DNA of 64,000 nucleotides from Jaapia argillacea MUCL 33604 (GCA_000697665.1 KL197752.1:87498-151497); one strand, 5' to 3'; shown: positions 10,218 to 22,000, numbered from the stretch's first letter. Notes: generated by a model not told the origin, from the letters alone. Made by a program: numbers and translations.

Positions 10218-12382
10218 TTAGGCCCCGTCTCGGAGTTGCTGGGAGGGCATCTTTGTGAGCATCCGATCCAAATATCTGAGAATGAAGTGAGAATACGTAC
10301 TATGGCGAGGTCACGGCAATAATTGGGGGCAGCATTGTTCGTGGCATATTGGACGATAAAATTATACTGGATTGGAAGTTAACGATGAGCGTCCTGGTGG
10401 AAAACTCAATGCTAGGTACTCACGACTTGGGTGTATTCGGAGACCAGGTCTCGTTTAGAGAGACTGGAAACGATTGAAGGTGCACAAGGTCAATCTTAGC
10501 CGAAAATTCAAAAATGACAATTACGGACAGATGATCCTGATAGAGTCGTCCAAACATATAAACCATCCCATCACCTTGCAAATTGCCATTCTTCCAGTCT
10601 CGACGATTAGTATTGTGGGTCAAAAAAGTGTCAAAGAAATAACTCACCAACTCATAAGGAATCGGCATTATGGAGTCAACGAGCATCCGAGTAGGATCAG
10701 TCATCCTGCCTGGCTCCGCCCATGGCCAGTACAGGTCCATATCGCCGCGGAGTTGTTTGCCGTTGGTAACATAATAGTTGACGCCGCCAATCACAAGTTT
10801 GACTTACGGCAATGGTGTTAATCAGGCCTTCACAGGGGTGGAGAAAGGAGCTGCACTCACGGACAGTGTACAAGGCATCGAACCATGGCCTTGTTTGACG
10901 GGCGGCATTGTTAAAGTTGTCTGCGAAAGCCTCGGCGAATGCTGTCATCTTGGCTACCTTTCGCGCGGGTGGATTAAACGCATCTGCGCCGTCAATGACC
11001 ATTTGAGTCAACTGCTCGCCGCACAGCAATGGGTTTTCCACGGTTAACATGTCGAGAACGGCGTTGACTGTAGCTCGGTCAAACACGATGACTTTGTCCT
11101 CCTCACCGCCAAGGACCCTCCTTCCCTGCCCGAAAACGGGCCGTTCGAAACGCCAAGACTCGAATTTGCTGGCGACGGGTTCGACAGTGGGGTGTTCCTG
11201 GAGGTAACGCAAGCCTTCTTCAGCCTGGCGCTGAACGAGGTCAAGGACGCGTCCGCACTCTTCTTCCACGTTCCAAACGCAGATATCGAAGAAGACTTGG
11301 TTGTCGCGCTGTGTGTCACATGTGTAGGTGATGCTGACATCGGGGCACTTCGCCTTCCAAGGAAGGGTTCGGGAATAAGCGACCAGCCAAGCCGTGAGGA
11401 AGGACTTCAAACTCTCTGCGAAAAGTTTGCCCTCTCCACGACCACGCCTAGTCGAATCCCCAGCGAACTCTTGGTACCTAGTGACGATAAGCTGGAGAGT
11501 CGAGGGAAGGAATTTATGGCGGTTAGAGTGGTCGAGGCCTGGTTGGGGGACGGCTTCATCGAGATCGGTAGGATCGTAATCCTGGTTGCCCTTGAATATC
11601 GCCGCAAGGTTTGCGGTCTCGAGGGGGTCACGATATTGCAAGAGATGGTTGTTGCCCTGAACCTGCTCCCATAACTGATCACGGATGCGACGCTGTGTCC
11701 CTATGTCCACCCCACCGTATAGAGTCTGAACGATGCCAGTAACATCATTGAGCGTAAGGCCGTCCAATTTCGCCGACGAGATGACTAGCGAGCAAACGAC
11801 GACGTTCTTGGTGATCGAGGTGAGCGACTTGGAAGTGTATTCGTACGAATAGAAGTCGGCATCAATACGACAGAGGCCACCAAGCTCTCCTGTTGTGAGA
11901 GCATATATCGTAGTCGAGGATGCATTGGCAGAGTAATTGCCCAATAAATATCCCAAAGCGGATCCAACTATGGTGTTGACTCCCTTTTGCTGTAAAGGAG
12001 GAGAATGGGGTCAGATGTGGGCAGCGTGGATGGGTGCTCCGCTCAGACACATACCACGTCTCCGCTGATGAATGCCCCAAGGGAGTCTAACGGTGTCCTT
12101 GAGTACAGGAAAACGGCGAAGGTAGGAGCGTTGCTTACCAGAAATGGTCTTGGATACGTCGCTTGCGTTGTTGGATACGCCACACTGGAAATACTGGTAC
12201 TTGTAGATCACCTTGCTGATCGGCACTAGACCTGGATCAAATTGAGGGGAGTTGACCCTCTGGTAAAAGGTGTCGATACGAGTCTGTGCAACTTGAGCGA
12301 GCACATTGAGGGCGTCGTTCGCCTGCTTCTCTTGTTCAGGATCTTCAAGGGACTTCTTGAGTGCAGATACTGTGGAGCCCAT
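10218..12382 (-). CDS. Paralogue B of the unrecognised two-copy gene family
   Basis: The exons mirror those of gene A: 12,382-12,139, 12,086-12,055 and 11,989-10,861 (1129 bases against 1126 in A), then shorter exons to a stop at 10,218-10,220. The ATG context and the first 45 residues (MGSTVSALKKSLEDPEQ) are almost the same as in A. Kept features are KYQYFQCGVSNNASDV, the Gly/Ser/Ala-rich GYLLGNYSANASS, VVVCSLVISSAKLD, TLYGGVDIGTQRR and a helical C-terminal half. Differences are spread out, with small indels in multiples of three, which is the pattern expected under selection at the protein level. The final exon is read in a different frame from that of A and ends sooner. Function unknown; soluble and cytosolic by default, since I see no signal peptide. 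Confidence 0.72.
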
Positions 12383-12463
12383 GTTGTTATCGCTGAGATT
12401 GATGAAGATGTGAGCGGTTGCCGAGTGATGGTTGGTGATGTTTCTACTGAAGGAGATGAACGA

Positions 12464-12471
12464 TATTTATA
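12464..12471 (-). promoter_or_regulatory. TATA box of gene B
   Basis: TATAAATA on the minus strand lies about 82 bases before the ATG of gene B, at the position of TATAAGTA in copy A. The sequence between this element and the ATG is strongly conserved between the copies. Confidence 0.55.
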
Positions 12472-13075
12472 CCCAATATTCTCCGCGAGCTGCGGTGGTT
12501 GGCATAACCAGGGAGGTTTGCGGAGCCCCTACCAGATGATCCATTGCCAGGTTGTTGCCTTCACCACCGTGAGCTTCGGGGCTGTGGGACGAGAACGCTG
12601 TCGAGTGACCATCCAGAAAAGGTGAAGTTCGCCACATCTGCGACTTTTCCATCGAAACAGGGACAGAACGACCGGAGAGTACGGATGTCTGTGTCGAGAT
12701 TGCGGAGGAAGAAGATCACTGTGTCGCATCGACATATAAGTAAGTCGGACACATTGGTGACGGTCGATGGAAAGAAGCCGGGTGATGCTGACACAGCGAC
12801 GCATTTCGAGACGCCCGACCTGCAGAGCGATGAGATGGAGGCAGGAGGCATTCCTCAAAGCATGATACGCAACGGAATAAGGTACACTTTCGCCATAGAC
12901 CCCGAGCCTAGTGGCTGTGCAATTGGTCGTCGGCGAAGTCGCTATGGTGGGGGATTCCGCGATACATATTGATCTCGGAACGACAAAGACGCAAAAGTGG
13001 CCCCGACGAAGACGGAATGCAGCTACGTAGGTGAGGAACCTATTGAACACGATGACACTGATCGCGATAGACATG
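12472..13075 (-). other. Conserved block upstream of gene B
   Basis: This is the copy B partner of 8284-8957. A 181-codon minus-strand frame (ATG at 13,074) begins with a hydrophobic stretch and keeps AFRLRR as in copy A, but matches jump between frames elsewhere. It may be a relic gene or a long upstream region; coding is not supported. Confidence 0.35.
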
Positions 13076-13104
13076 GGTGTTGTAAGACAAAACGCTGGAG
13101 ATCA

Positions 13105-13227
13105 ATTTCGGAGCGCGAGGCCCGAGGAACTCGAACAGCATTACGAGTCAAGTTGGAACTTCTGGCGGAGAAAATGATATCGGACGAGCTGCGAACGAGG
13201 GGTGAGGCGAGGATTGCAGAGGTATAG
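13105..13227 (+). pseudogene. 3' fragment of a ZNHIT2-like gene (fragment 1)
   Basis: The plus strand reads LELLAEKMISDELRTRGEARIAEV and then a stop. It lines up with the end of the ZNHIT2-like locus at 5725-5828 (LEVQAESMILEELEVGGEV, later GEEAKIVELA and stop), with an internal gap of about 8 residues. Only the last 30-40 codons are present. It sits at the right limit of duplication copy B. Confidence 0.55.
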
Positions 13228-13589
13228 ACCACGACAACTGCAGCAGATTTGACATTTATCCCAAACACGCCGGACATTCGTTTCGTTGGCGCCCTCGGTG
13301 TCCGTATTCCAGGGATTCGAGCGACGTTCCACTATATGAAGGGCGATGTACTATAGCCCCCAGTTGTCTCGTCACCGCCTACCAAATGACCAAGAGTTAT
13401 CACCAATAGTTATCACGAACAGACGTCAGGGACCTACGTTATCAAAGGTTGCGGTAGCAGCGGAGGTCCTACGTCCTCCAGTGTATAAACCTTAACCTTA
13501 CAGTAATCGTGGGATTATCACACGTCACCGATGTCTCGGCTCACCTCCCTGGCCAAGCCCTCTCACTCACCACATCGAAATGTACACCG

Positions 13590-13780
13590 CCGCCACCTTA
13601 ACCTGCACACGTACCCAAAATCGCATAAGCTGGCGTTTTACGCGAGTACGAAATCCGCTCCGCACTTCCTTTCACACTCGGTTCCTTACAAAGGAGTTGG
13701 AACTTTGGGCGGACTCCGAGAGATTGGCGCTGGAAGAGTTAGAGACGGCCCTGGAGAGTGCGGTGTTGGGTAGGAGGTGA
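13590..13780 (+). pseudogene. 3' fragment of a ZNHIT2-like gene (fragment 2)
   Basis: HKLAFYAST at about 13,621 matches HKITFYASQ of the locus at 4.2-5.8 kb. Then, in a shifted frame, TKELELWADSERLALEELETALE and a stop at about 13,780 match ANELEVQAESMILEELEVG. The change of frame between the two parts and the absence of the zinc finger mark it as a remnant. It is clearly distinct from fragment 1, so the 3' end of ZNHIT2 occurs three times within 10 kb. Confidence 0.55.
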
Positions 13781-14471
13781 AGATGATAACGTTGTCTTGA
13801 TTTTCGGGTGGATTGAGGTGATACGTGTCGTTGATCACTGGGTTGGACGGCCGGCGTTGATGATTCCTAGTGGTAATAAGCGGTAATAATCATGATGGTC
13901 ACGATTACTGCCAACTTGGAGACTGTAGGTTGTAGGTTAGGGCCTTCTACAGGGCCGTAATATGTTTGTCACTCCATGGCGATTTCAAGAGACTGAGCTG
14001 ATGCCTGTGCTCTTTCTTCTACATACGTAAATAATCTACTAAAACTACAGCTAGTTGTCGATATTAGTAACTACTTATAAACATTCTGACCTACTTTACG
14101 GTACACTATACCAGGGCCGAATGGAGACGGTATAATTGACGTATGAGGGTCGATTCGTAGAATGTGGAGGGTACTACATATGTAGAAAAAGCCACACAAG
14201 GCAAGGAAAAGAGATTCGGAGCCACTGGGTTCAAAAGAGCATTTTTTTCAAGTTCGTCAACATCAGCCAAAGTATTAGTCAAGGTAAACACATACCAGAG
14301 AATCCCCACTAAATGAGAATCTAAACGGGAAGGTTGGGAGGAAGGCGGAAGGGACTCTGCTTCACTTGAGAAGGATCGACGGATGCTCACGACAACACCG
14401 GCACCATATGGATCAAGTGGCAAGGAGGAAGGTGGGTATTCAGGCTGAACGCCATACGATGATTTTTCGTA
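13781..14471. other. Region without a supported gene
   Basis: A 105-codon minus-strand frame (14,423-14,106) has no recognisable motif, and its start lies inside sequence that is repeated about 580 bases further on (14,340-14,450 against 14,925-15,030). I therefore treat it as repeat-derived rather than as a gene. Confidence 0.35.
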
Positions 14472-15497
14472 GGCAGGTAGCTAACATCGACTCGTTGGGG
14501 TCAACGACACCTGATAGTTAGGTGATAGCGATTGGAATGAGTCGGAGAGGAGAACGCGGGAATCCGATAGCCAGAGGGTAGTTGTTTGTAGTCAGGTGGC
14601 CTACAAGTCGGAGCTGGGCTGAACGGCACCTGATTTGGGACCACGGAGGCCACCGTGTGAGGGTGGTCAGGGTAGTGGGAGGAAGAGATGGAAGGCGGCG
14701 GCGGCGACGACAAGGACGAGCAGGTGGCCAGCGAATAGGTGCTCGGTTCAACGATACCCAATAGAAGTCCGGTGAGGGTTGTTAGGATGAGGGAGAGGGG
14801 GAAGGCGCCAGGGCATTCGGGCTAGTAGCCAAGGATGATTGTTGGTATCCAGGTGCCCAGCCTCAACTCTCTGGGCTCAGTGATACCTGGAAGAACATAG
14901 CCGAGGCCCCCTGGTTGAGGCAGTGGAGAAGTATGCTTCGCTTGAGAAGGATTGACGGATGCTCACGACAACACCCGTAGAATCATGATTCAAGTTGGCA
15001 AAGAGGAAGGTGGGTGTTCGAGGTGGTGGCCAAAGGATAGTAGTTCGCATTCAGGTGGCAAGTAAGTCGGCGCTGGGCTCAGCGACACCTGATAGACAAC
15101 GGCCAAGACTGTAGGTGAGGGCACTTGGGATGAGGGAGAGAGGAAGGCGGGCATTCGGGATGATAGCCAAAGGATGGTACTTCGTATTCAGGTGGCCAGC
15201 GTCGACTCGCTGGGCTCAACGACACCTGATAATTAGAATATGGCGAAAGCCATCGGAAGAGGGCGACTGGGATGAGACAGATGGAAGCATGTGGGTATTC
15301 GCGCTGATAGCCAGAGAGAGTTTCTCTTAGTCAGGTGGCCAACATATCGGTGATGGGCTCAACGACACCTGACTCAGAACTACAAAGGCGGCGTGAGGGC
15401 CGTGAGAATGATGGAAGAAAGGGATGGAACGGAACGACGGTGGTGACAACGACGAGCAGGTGGCCAGCAAATGTGTGCTGGGCTCAACGACACCTGG
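14472..15497. repeat. Degenerate array of about eight units with a palindromic core
   Basis: Cores of 41-43 bases lie at 14472-14514, 14592-14633, 14721-14761, 14848-14890, 15051-15092, 15188-15229, 15331-15372 and 15456-15497. Each begins with (T)CAGGTG, usually followed by GCCAGC, and ends with GCTGGGCTCAACGACACCTG(A) or a close variant, so the ends form inverted repeats (CAGGTG/CACCTG and CCAGC/GCTGG). Units are spaced about 120-145 bases, with one gap of 203. Spacers also share phrases such as gatagccaaagg and gtgagggt. A higher-order period of about 740 bases is suggested by the pairs 14592/15331 and 14721/15456. Two further cores lie at 9010-9042 and 9140-9181. No terminal repeats or transposase were found. 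Confidence 0.8.
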
Positions 15498-16603
15498 TCG
15501 AAAGCCGCGAAGGCCGTCAGGCAAGGCAGAGGGGATGGTAGGACAGCGAGGAGCAATTATTGCTCATCCAATTGCAACGCTTGGAAATGCGTCAGCCGCA
15601 GATTGGAAGTGAGCAAGAAGTAGACGTACTGAGTTCAACCGATACATCGGATGATGCAGACACATAGGTCGAACGGGTGGTTGGAGGTGTAGAAGACTGA
15701 GCGGTCTGCCGCTGTCTATAACTGACACCTTATTCCGAGAGATGGTCTTGAAAAAGGGTTAACTCACCATAAACCCTGTCAACATCATGGATGGTCGTTG
15801 TCCATTGCTGGACTCGAAGGGTCGAGGGTCATCGCCGACAAATGTCAGTGACCCACATCGTCGAACGTAGCACTATCTTTCGCAAATTCGCGGGAGGGCG
15901 GGAGTCGATAGGGAGGTCGACCACAGTGGGGGAAGGAGGAAAAGAACGGATGTTGAACTTGACGGTTTGTCTGCTCTTTTGTACGTTGCTGGAGGTTAAA
16001 AGTCCGATGGTCAGCCAGTAAACACATGGGGTATGTTTGCATGTGAATTGGGCAATGTTGTCGTGGTCGTCATAGGCAGAAGTGAACGAAGCGCGAAAGG
16101 ATCTTCGCCCCCTTTGGAGAAACCTAGTTTCCTAAACTGGACCACCGAAATCTGGGGTTGTACCATGCGACTTTGCTTTCCATCAATTCAACGTCTGACG
16201 TCACGAAACCGGCATCTTTATCAATGACTAGTGACTTGGACGGGGAGACCTGAGGGAGAGTTAACGCGCTATGACAAGGCACAAATAGAGCATCCAACAA
16301 TATGATCCTGCCTAGTTTGGCAATCGTCACGCTTTCCACGTGATCTGGCCTTGTCACATAACAACTTGAAGCGCCCTGTTCATTAACTTATCGCTGTTTT
16401 CACAAGCTGTTCGCGAGTAAATTTTCATACAATGGCACTTTGAAAAGTTTATGTCACTAGAGCATGCCAGGGCCTGAGTCACGGTAGCGCGATTTGAGGG
16501 CAGAGCTTGGAAGAATTGGCACGGACTCGGACATCATCGGGGGCCGGCTGGAGCGCTCACTCCTTGTCCAGTGCCTTTGACTGGATCAAAGGGAAGACTC
16601 TAC
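15498..16603. other. Repeat tail and intergenic region
   Basis: Up to about 16,110 this resembles the block at 9200-9640 (ccaattgcaacgcttggaaatgcgtcagc against caattgcaatacctggaaatattgtcagc is an example region). From there to 16,603 nothing is recognised; the promoter of the next gene is probably in the last few hundred bases. Confidence 0.4.
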
Positions 16604-17956
16604 ATGCTATCGCTTGTCAAGACAGTGCTCAACACTTTCAGTGGCTCTCCCTGCCCAATCCTCTTTCTTGTACCCATCTTGGATCGTTTGCCCCATTGCT
16701 GGACATTGGAAACAGATTGTCGCCACAAGTACAGACTTCTCGAACACGTTCGCAGTCTCTCTGCGTATGATTATCTCTCAGATTATCTCGGTGAGCATCT
16801 GGTCTCGTGGTATGAATGTACGTGTCCTACGTGTGGGAAGGGGAGGTGGAGGGAGAGAGTCATCAGGGACGACAGAGTCGTTAAATGCTGTCGGCGCTTG
16901 GTCAGCACTTATGGGTGGGCAGTCATTGTACTCAATCATGGGTGCACCCTTACTTATTGATATCTCGTAGAGACGCCCCAGCTCCCTCCTCACATCGAGC
17001 CGTTGCTTCTCAATGCATCAAAATCCTCGTAGTTTTCTGCTCACACTTCCAACTCCTCTTCCCGGAGCTTGGATGCAGGGAAGTCATGGAGCGATGTATC
17101 CAAGAGAGCTCTGTAAAGCCCGACCGGTCGGGAAAGTTTATGGTCGTAGGACCATTGCAAAGAGTTTCGACACAGTTATACGAAGTCTTGGACAGTAATA
17201 GTGACATTTTCAAGGCTGTGGTTTTGGCCGAGAACATCGGTTCAATGATCGAGGAAGGTGTCGATTTTAGCGAGAATAAGTTATTGGGAAAGGCGTTGGT
17301 GACCTTGTTAGAGTTGACGAAGTCAGTAACGATTATACCCTCCTTTAACCTGCTCCATCACATCTTACCATCCTTTTCTTAGTGATTCCTATCATAGAAC
17401 CCTAGCAGCTTCCCATCTATCCAACGTTCTATCCATCCACTTCCCTGCATTCCGCCGACAGCTGTACACCCTTCTTCGCCAACACCTCACGCCTAAACTC
17501 GTTTCAGCGTGGTGGAATAGCTGTGATATTGCGTCAAGATTTTGCATCGAGGATCTGTGGAAGCGATTGTTGGGGGAGGTATATTGGCTCTTATTAGATC
17601 CTGAAGTTGCTCGTTCTAGGATTGTGGACGAGCGATGGGTCAAGTCGTGTTTCTTGGACACCATTCCCCGACACCCAGGAGGATCTACAACTAGTCGACA
17701 GATTTCCCAACCCAAAGAATACGAGATCATCGCGAAGACCTTCTCACCACTCATTGACGACATCTTTGCTTACATTCGGTTGAAATATACCAACCCCGAT
17801 GTGCATCTATGGACCGTATTTCTCGCATTCGAATCACAGGCTCACTCTTCCTCCGCTTCAACATCGACGGAAGCCGAAGGCATTTGTGTGCCTCCGGAGT
17901 ATGACCAACTTCCGACGTATGAAGAAGCGTCTTCGACCTCGACCCGGGATTCTTGA
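16604..17956 (+). CDS. Hypothetical protein, four exons
   Basis: The most likely start is the ATG at 16,604 (MLSLVKTVLNTF). Exons are approximately 16,604-16,790, 16,972-17,032, 17,083-17,321 and 17,383-17,956, joined by GT...AG introns that keep the frame; the intron of about 50 bases at 17,033-17,082 is inferred. The protein would be about 350 residues, mostly helical and soluble, with a Ser-rich stretch near the C-terminus followed by PPEYDQLPTYEEA, which contains PPxY-like and acidic Tyr motifs. I do not recognise the family. The upstream exon might extend further 5', since the frame is open before the ATG. Confidence 0.5.
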
Positions 17957-19087
17957 AGATATGCAGGACGTTTCCTCGTCCACTGAGTTTCTTCGACAAC
18001 TTTGATTTGATCTGTAACAATGGCGCCTTCACAACTCGTGCAGCATTCCACAACCTGCTCGATGAAGGTCGGAAGGGTTGATCATCGACGTGTGATGACC
18101 ATATTAATCCTCGCGACCTCGCCACCACGGGACCTCGAACTTTTGTGCCAAGTCAACATTCATTCATCGACGATAAATATCGTCCATGGTCCTCTTCCAG
18201 CTCCAGTCATGGTTACCTACCGTCCTCTACGTCCAAATTGCATCTGGCGATCCTCCAGGTTTGGAGGGTGGGTGGTCACAGCCCCTCGATTGCAGAGCCT
18301 TTCCTTCACTATTCAGCGGCCATGATGTGATAGATGGGGAATATGATTTGTATGATTTCAACTTGCACTGCCGATCTACGCTGCTTGTAGTGCTTGCTTG
18401 AATCGAAGCCCGAAATCAAATTGACAGGATATCAAGACTGCTGTCCGCACCCTGTGCACCTCGATTCACATCATAAGTACTCCGGTTGGAGGATGTTTCT
18501 CTCTGGTCCGTGACCTACGTACATCCCTGAGCTCGGATAAAAAGTGGATGAGCGACGGCACAAGTCCTGTGTTTACTCGGGAACGGTTCTGCTTCTCGGA
18601 ACACCGTATCGACAGAGTCGGGATGCTGTTATGGGAGGCGAAAGGCTGAAAAATGTGAACGTGAGTTATGTCGTAGCCTTTTGTAGGCTTCAAGTGAAGA
18701 GAATCTATGCCATTCTCGTGAACAAACAAAAACACGACCTTCACATTGTCCAGGAAGCCCGAAGGCGAACCGCCACAGGATCCAAAAGGGGAAACTGAAG
18801 TTCCCACGGAGGACAATGCCGGTGTTTGCAAACAAAAGTTTGTCATCGTGATCACTGTCCTGCGTCCTCCCATTCCCCGGCAGCCTGACATAACTCCTCA
18901 AAACCCAGCGCTGGCGCTTCTTAAGCTTCTTCTCCTACGTACACCATCTTTCAGCCTCCTGCTACCCCTCCGCCAAATAAATCTTCTATAGTTCCCCTAA
19001 TTCCTCGATCGCTCATCCACCCCTTTGCTCACGTCACCACACCGCGCTCGACTTCAGCAATATCTGTCTCACACACGAAACACAGTC
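17957..19087. other. Intergenic region, possible extra exon near 18.0 kb
   Basis: Between 17,963 and 18,075 one plus-strand frame reads SFFDNFDLICNNGAFTTRAAF, which looks protein-like and could be an additional 3' exon of the preceding gene if an intron removes its stop. I could not find convincing splice sites. The remainder up to 19,087 holds no recognisable gene and contains the promoter of the copper ATPase; it is CT-rich just before the ATG. Confidence 0.3.
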
Positions 19088-22000
19088 ATGTCTATATTTA
19101 CGGCTGCCCTGAATCTTTTGCCCAAATCCCCCCTCATTTCTCGCTATCCTTCTTCGTCTTCGTCGCGCAAACTGGTTTTTGATATGGAAGAGGAGGAGCA
19201 ACCACTCACTGCCAACAAGGAACATGGGACGGGATCGGACGCGACCGAAAAGTGCGAGTTGAGGATTGAAGGGATGACTTGCGGGGCATGTGTTGAGGTG
19301 AGTGGCTTGTCTTTGGATGTATGCGCATATTCAGGGTGGGGAGTTTTGGGTGATACTGGTGTCCTCACAATGACACGAGGATTCCATGCCGTTGTAACTT
19401 GTTGACAGAGTGTGCCCTCCTCCCTACCCAATGCAGTCTACCATCCTCCTTTTTTCTCGTGTTACGTCGTGTTACGATAAAATGCTGAGCATCCCAATCC
19501 CCAGTCTATAGAGGGCATGCTTCGTAACCAACCTGGCATTCTCTCAATAAAAGTCGCACTACTGGCGGAGCGAGCTTCGATTGAATACGACCCCTCAATG
19601 TGGACATCAGAAAAACTAATTAACGTGAGCCTCTTCAAAGTATGCATTGTAGTCCTATCTGAACTCGATTCCAGGAAATATCTGACATCGGTTTCGACGC
19701 GACTCTGATCCCACCCACCCGTTCCGACGTCGTCACCCTACGAATATATGGCATGACATGCTCATCATGTACATCGACCGTGGAATCGCAACTCAGTGCC
19801 CTCCCGGGAGTCAATTCCGTTGCTGTCTCCCTCGCCACTGAGACCGCCAAAGTCGAATTCGATCGCACATTGATTGGTCCTCGTCAACTTGTAGAGCGGG
19901 TAGAGGAGATGGGTTTCGATGCTATGCTCTCGGATCAAGAGGACTCGACCCAGCTGCGATCCCTAACCCGAATGAAGGAGATTCAAGAATGGCGAAGCCG
20001 ATTCCATTGGGCATTGCTATTCGCTCTACCGGTGTTTTTCTTCAGCATGATTGCACCAAAGATATCCTTCTTTGCGCCATTCGTCAACCACCAAATGTGT
20101 CAGGGAGTTTACGTTGGTGATCTGTTGATCCTAGCCTTAACTACCCCAGCGCAATTTTGGATCGGGGAGAAGTTTTATAGGAATGCATGGAAGTCACTGA
20201 AGCATGGGACGGCTACTATGGACGTACTCGTTATGCTAGGAACCTCGGCAGCCTACTTCTACTCGCTTTTTGCCATCATCCTCGCCACCGGGAACCAAGA
20301 GCCGGGTTTTAGGCCATACGTCTTCTTCGATACGAGTACGATGTTGATCATGTTCGTCTCCCTCGGTCGTTATTTGGAGAACCGAGCGAAGGGGAAGACC
20401 AGTGCGGCGTTGACGGACCTTATGGCCCTGGCTCCTTCCATGGCTACCATTTACACGGATGCGCCGACCTGCACAGAGGAAAAGAAAATCCCAACCGAAC
20501 TGGTCCAAGTCGGTGATATCGTCAAGCTCGTTCCGGGAGACAAGATCCCAGCAGACGGAACCGTCGTCAAAGGCTCTTCGAGCGTTGACGAGAGCGCCGT
20601 CACAGGTGAACCTATACCCGCCGTCAAACAATCAGGGGATCACGTTATCGGCGGAACGGTTAACGGACTGGGGACGTTTGATATGTTGGTCACTCGTGCA
20701 GGGAAGGACACGGCCTTATCGCAGATCGTCAAGTTGGTCGAGGAAGCGCAGACGTCCAAAGCTCCTATCCAAGCATTCGCCGATCGGGTCGCGGGGTATT
20801 TCGTCCCCACTGTCATATCACTCGCCGTGGTGACTTTCATCTCCTGGATGATCATTTCCAACCTCGTCACCGAAGATTCACTTCCCATGATGTTCCGACA
20901 TCACGGCTCGACAAAACTGGCTGTTTGCTTGCAGATGTGCATCAGCGTTATCGTTGTTGCGTGTCCTTGTGCTTTGGGACTGAGCACGCCGACTGCCATC
21001 ATGGTTGGGACGGGGGTAGGAGCGAAGAATGGTATTTTGATCAAAGGTGGAAGGGCGCTCGAGGCGAGTAGAGGCATCAAGAGGATAGTGCTGGATAAGA
21101 CCGGGACGGTTACTGAGGGAAAGGTTAGTGTAGTGGGATTGGTTTGGGCACCCCCTCTCGATGGTCATTACGACGACTCGGTTCCCGCTGGTGACGCCGA
21201 GGCATCTCTGGCGAAGATGAGTGGCGATGGAGTCACGTCGAGAGCAAGTGTCGTTGCGATGATCGCCATGACTGAAGCTCGCTCTGAACATCCCCTCGCG
21301 AAGGCCGTGGCTGTTTACGGAAAGGATATCCTCTCGCAATCGGGAGTCACCTTACCGGAAGCCATAATCGACGCTTTCGAGGGTGTCCCAGGTGCAGGGG
21401 TCAAAGCAACAATCATTATCCCCGATTCGAAAGCCAAATACACCGTTCTCGTCGGGAATGCTCGATTCGTTCTTCAATCCAACGATTCCTACCTCCCTTC
21501 GTCTCTTTCAGATTTCGAAGAGAAGGAAACTGTATTAGGGAGGTCTGTGATTTATGTTGCTATTGGTTCCAAACAGAACCAACGGCCTGCGGTTACTTTG
21601 GGAATCTCGTTATCCGACGCACCGAAGCCTTCCTCTGCGAGAGCGGTTAGTGCGTTGCAGGCTATGGGGATTGAGGTGAATATGATGACTGGCGATGGGA
21701 AGGCCACCGCCATTGCCATCGCGAATCAAGTTGGGATCAAGCCTGAAGGGGTATGGGCTAACATGAGTCCCAAGGGGAAGGCTGCCATTATCACTGACTT
21801 GATGGAGAAGGATGGAGGTGTTGCGATGGTGCGTTCATGTTTTTGGAATTGTGTAATCCGGCTTGCTGATGCTATCCTTATTCTAGGTCGGTGATGGTAT
21901 AAATGACTCGCCTGCTCTTGTGGCCGCTTCCGTTGGTATCGCCCTGTCTTCCGGCACCTCCGTCGCCATCGAAGCCGCCGACATTGTCCTCATGCGCTCC

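Larger units (their letters stand above)
10075..13165. repeat. Segmental duplication, copy B
   Basis: This is the partner of 5900-8957. It runs from attatgagttaaacattcactcgcac near 10,078 through gene B, its leader and its upstream block, to around 13,165, where both copies share the tract tgtaagacaaaa and a Leu-Glu-rich ending. Beyond that point the copies diverge. Copy B runs into ZNHIT2 3' fragments, while the sequence that follows copy A reappears only from about 14,980. Confidence 0.85.

Noticed and set aside
14106-14423. 105-codon minus-strand frame as a gene
   Set aside because: Its start lies in sequence repeated at about 14.93-15.03 kb, it has no homology I know, and the repeat copy does not keep the frame.
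14500-15530. Ser/Pro-rich minus-strand frames across the repeat array (for example VVEPSTHLLATCSSL) as a repeat protein gene
   Set aside because: Each frame covers only one or two units, frames change between units, and the shared peptide simply reflects the repeated DNA core.
8936-16110. Repeat blocks as a transposable element
   Set aside because: No transposase, reverse transcriptase, terminal repeats or target-site duplications were found; the pattern fits local segmental duplication with array growth.
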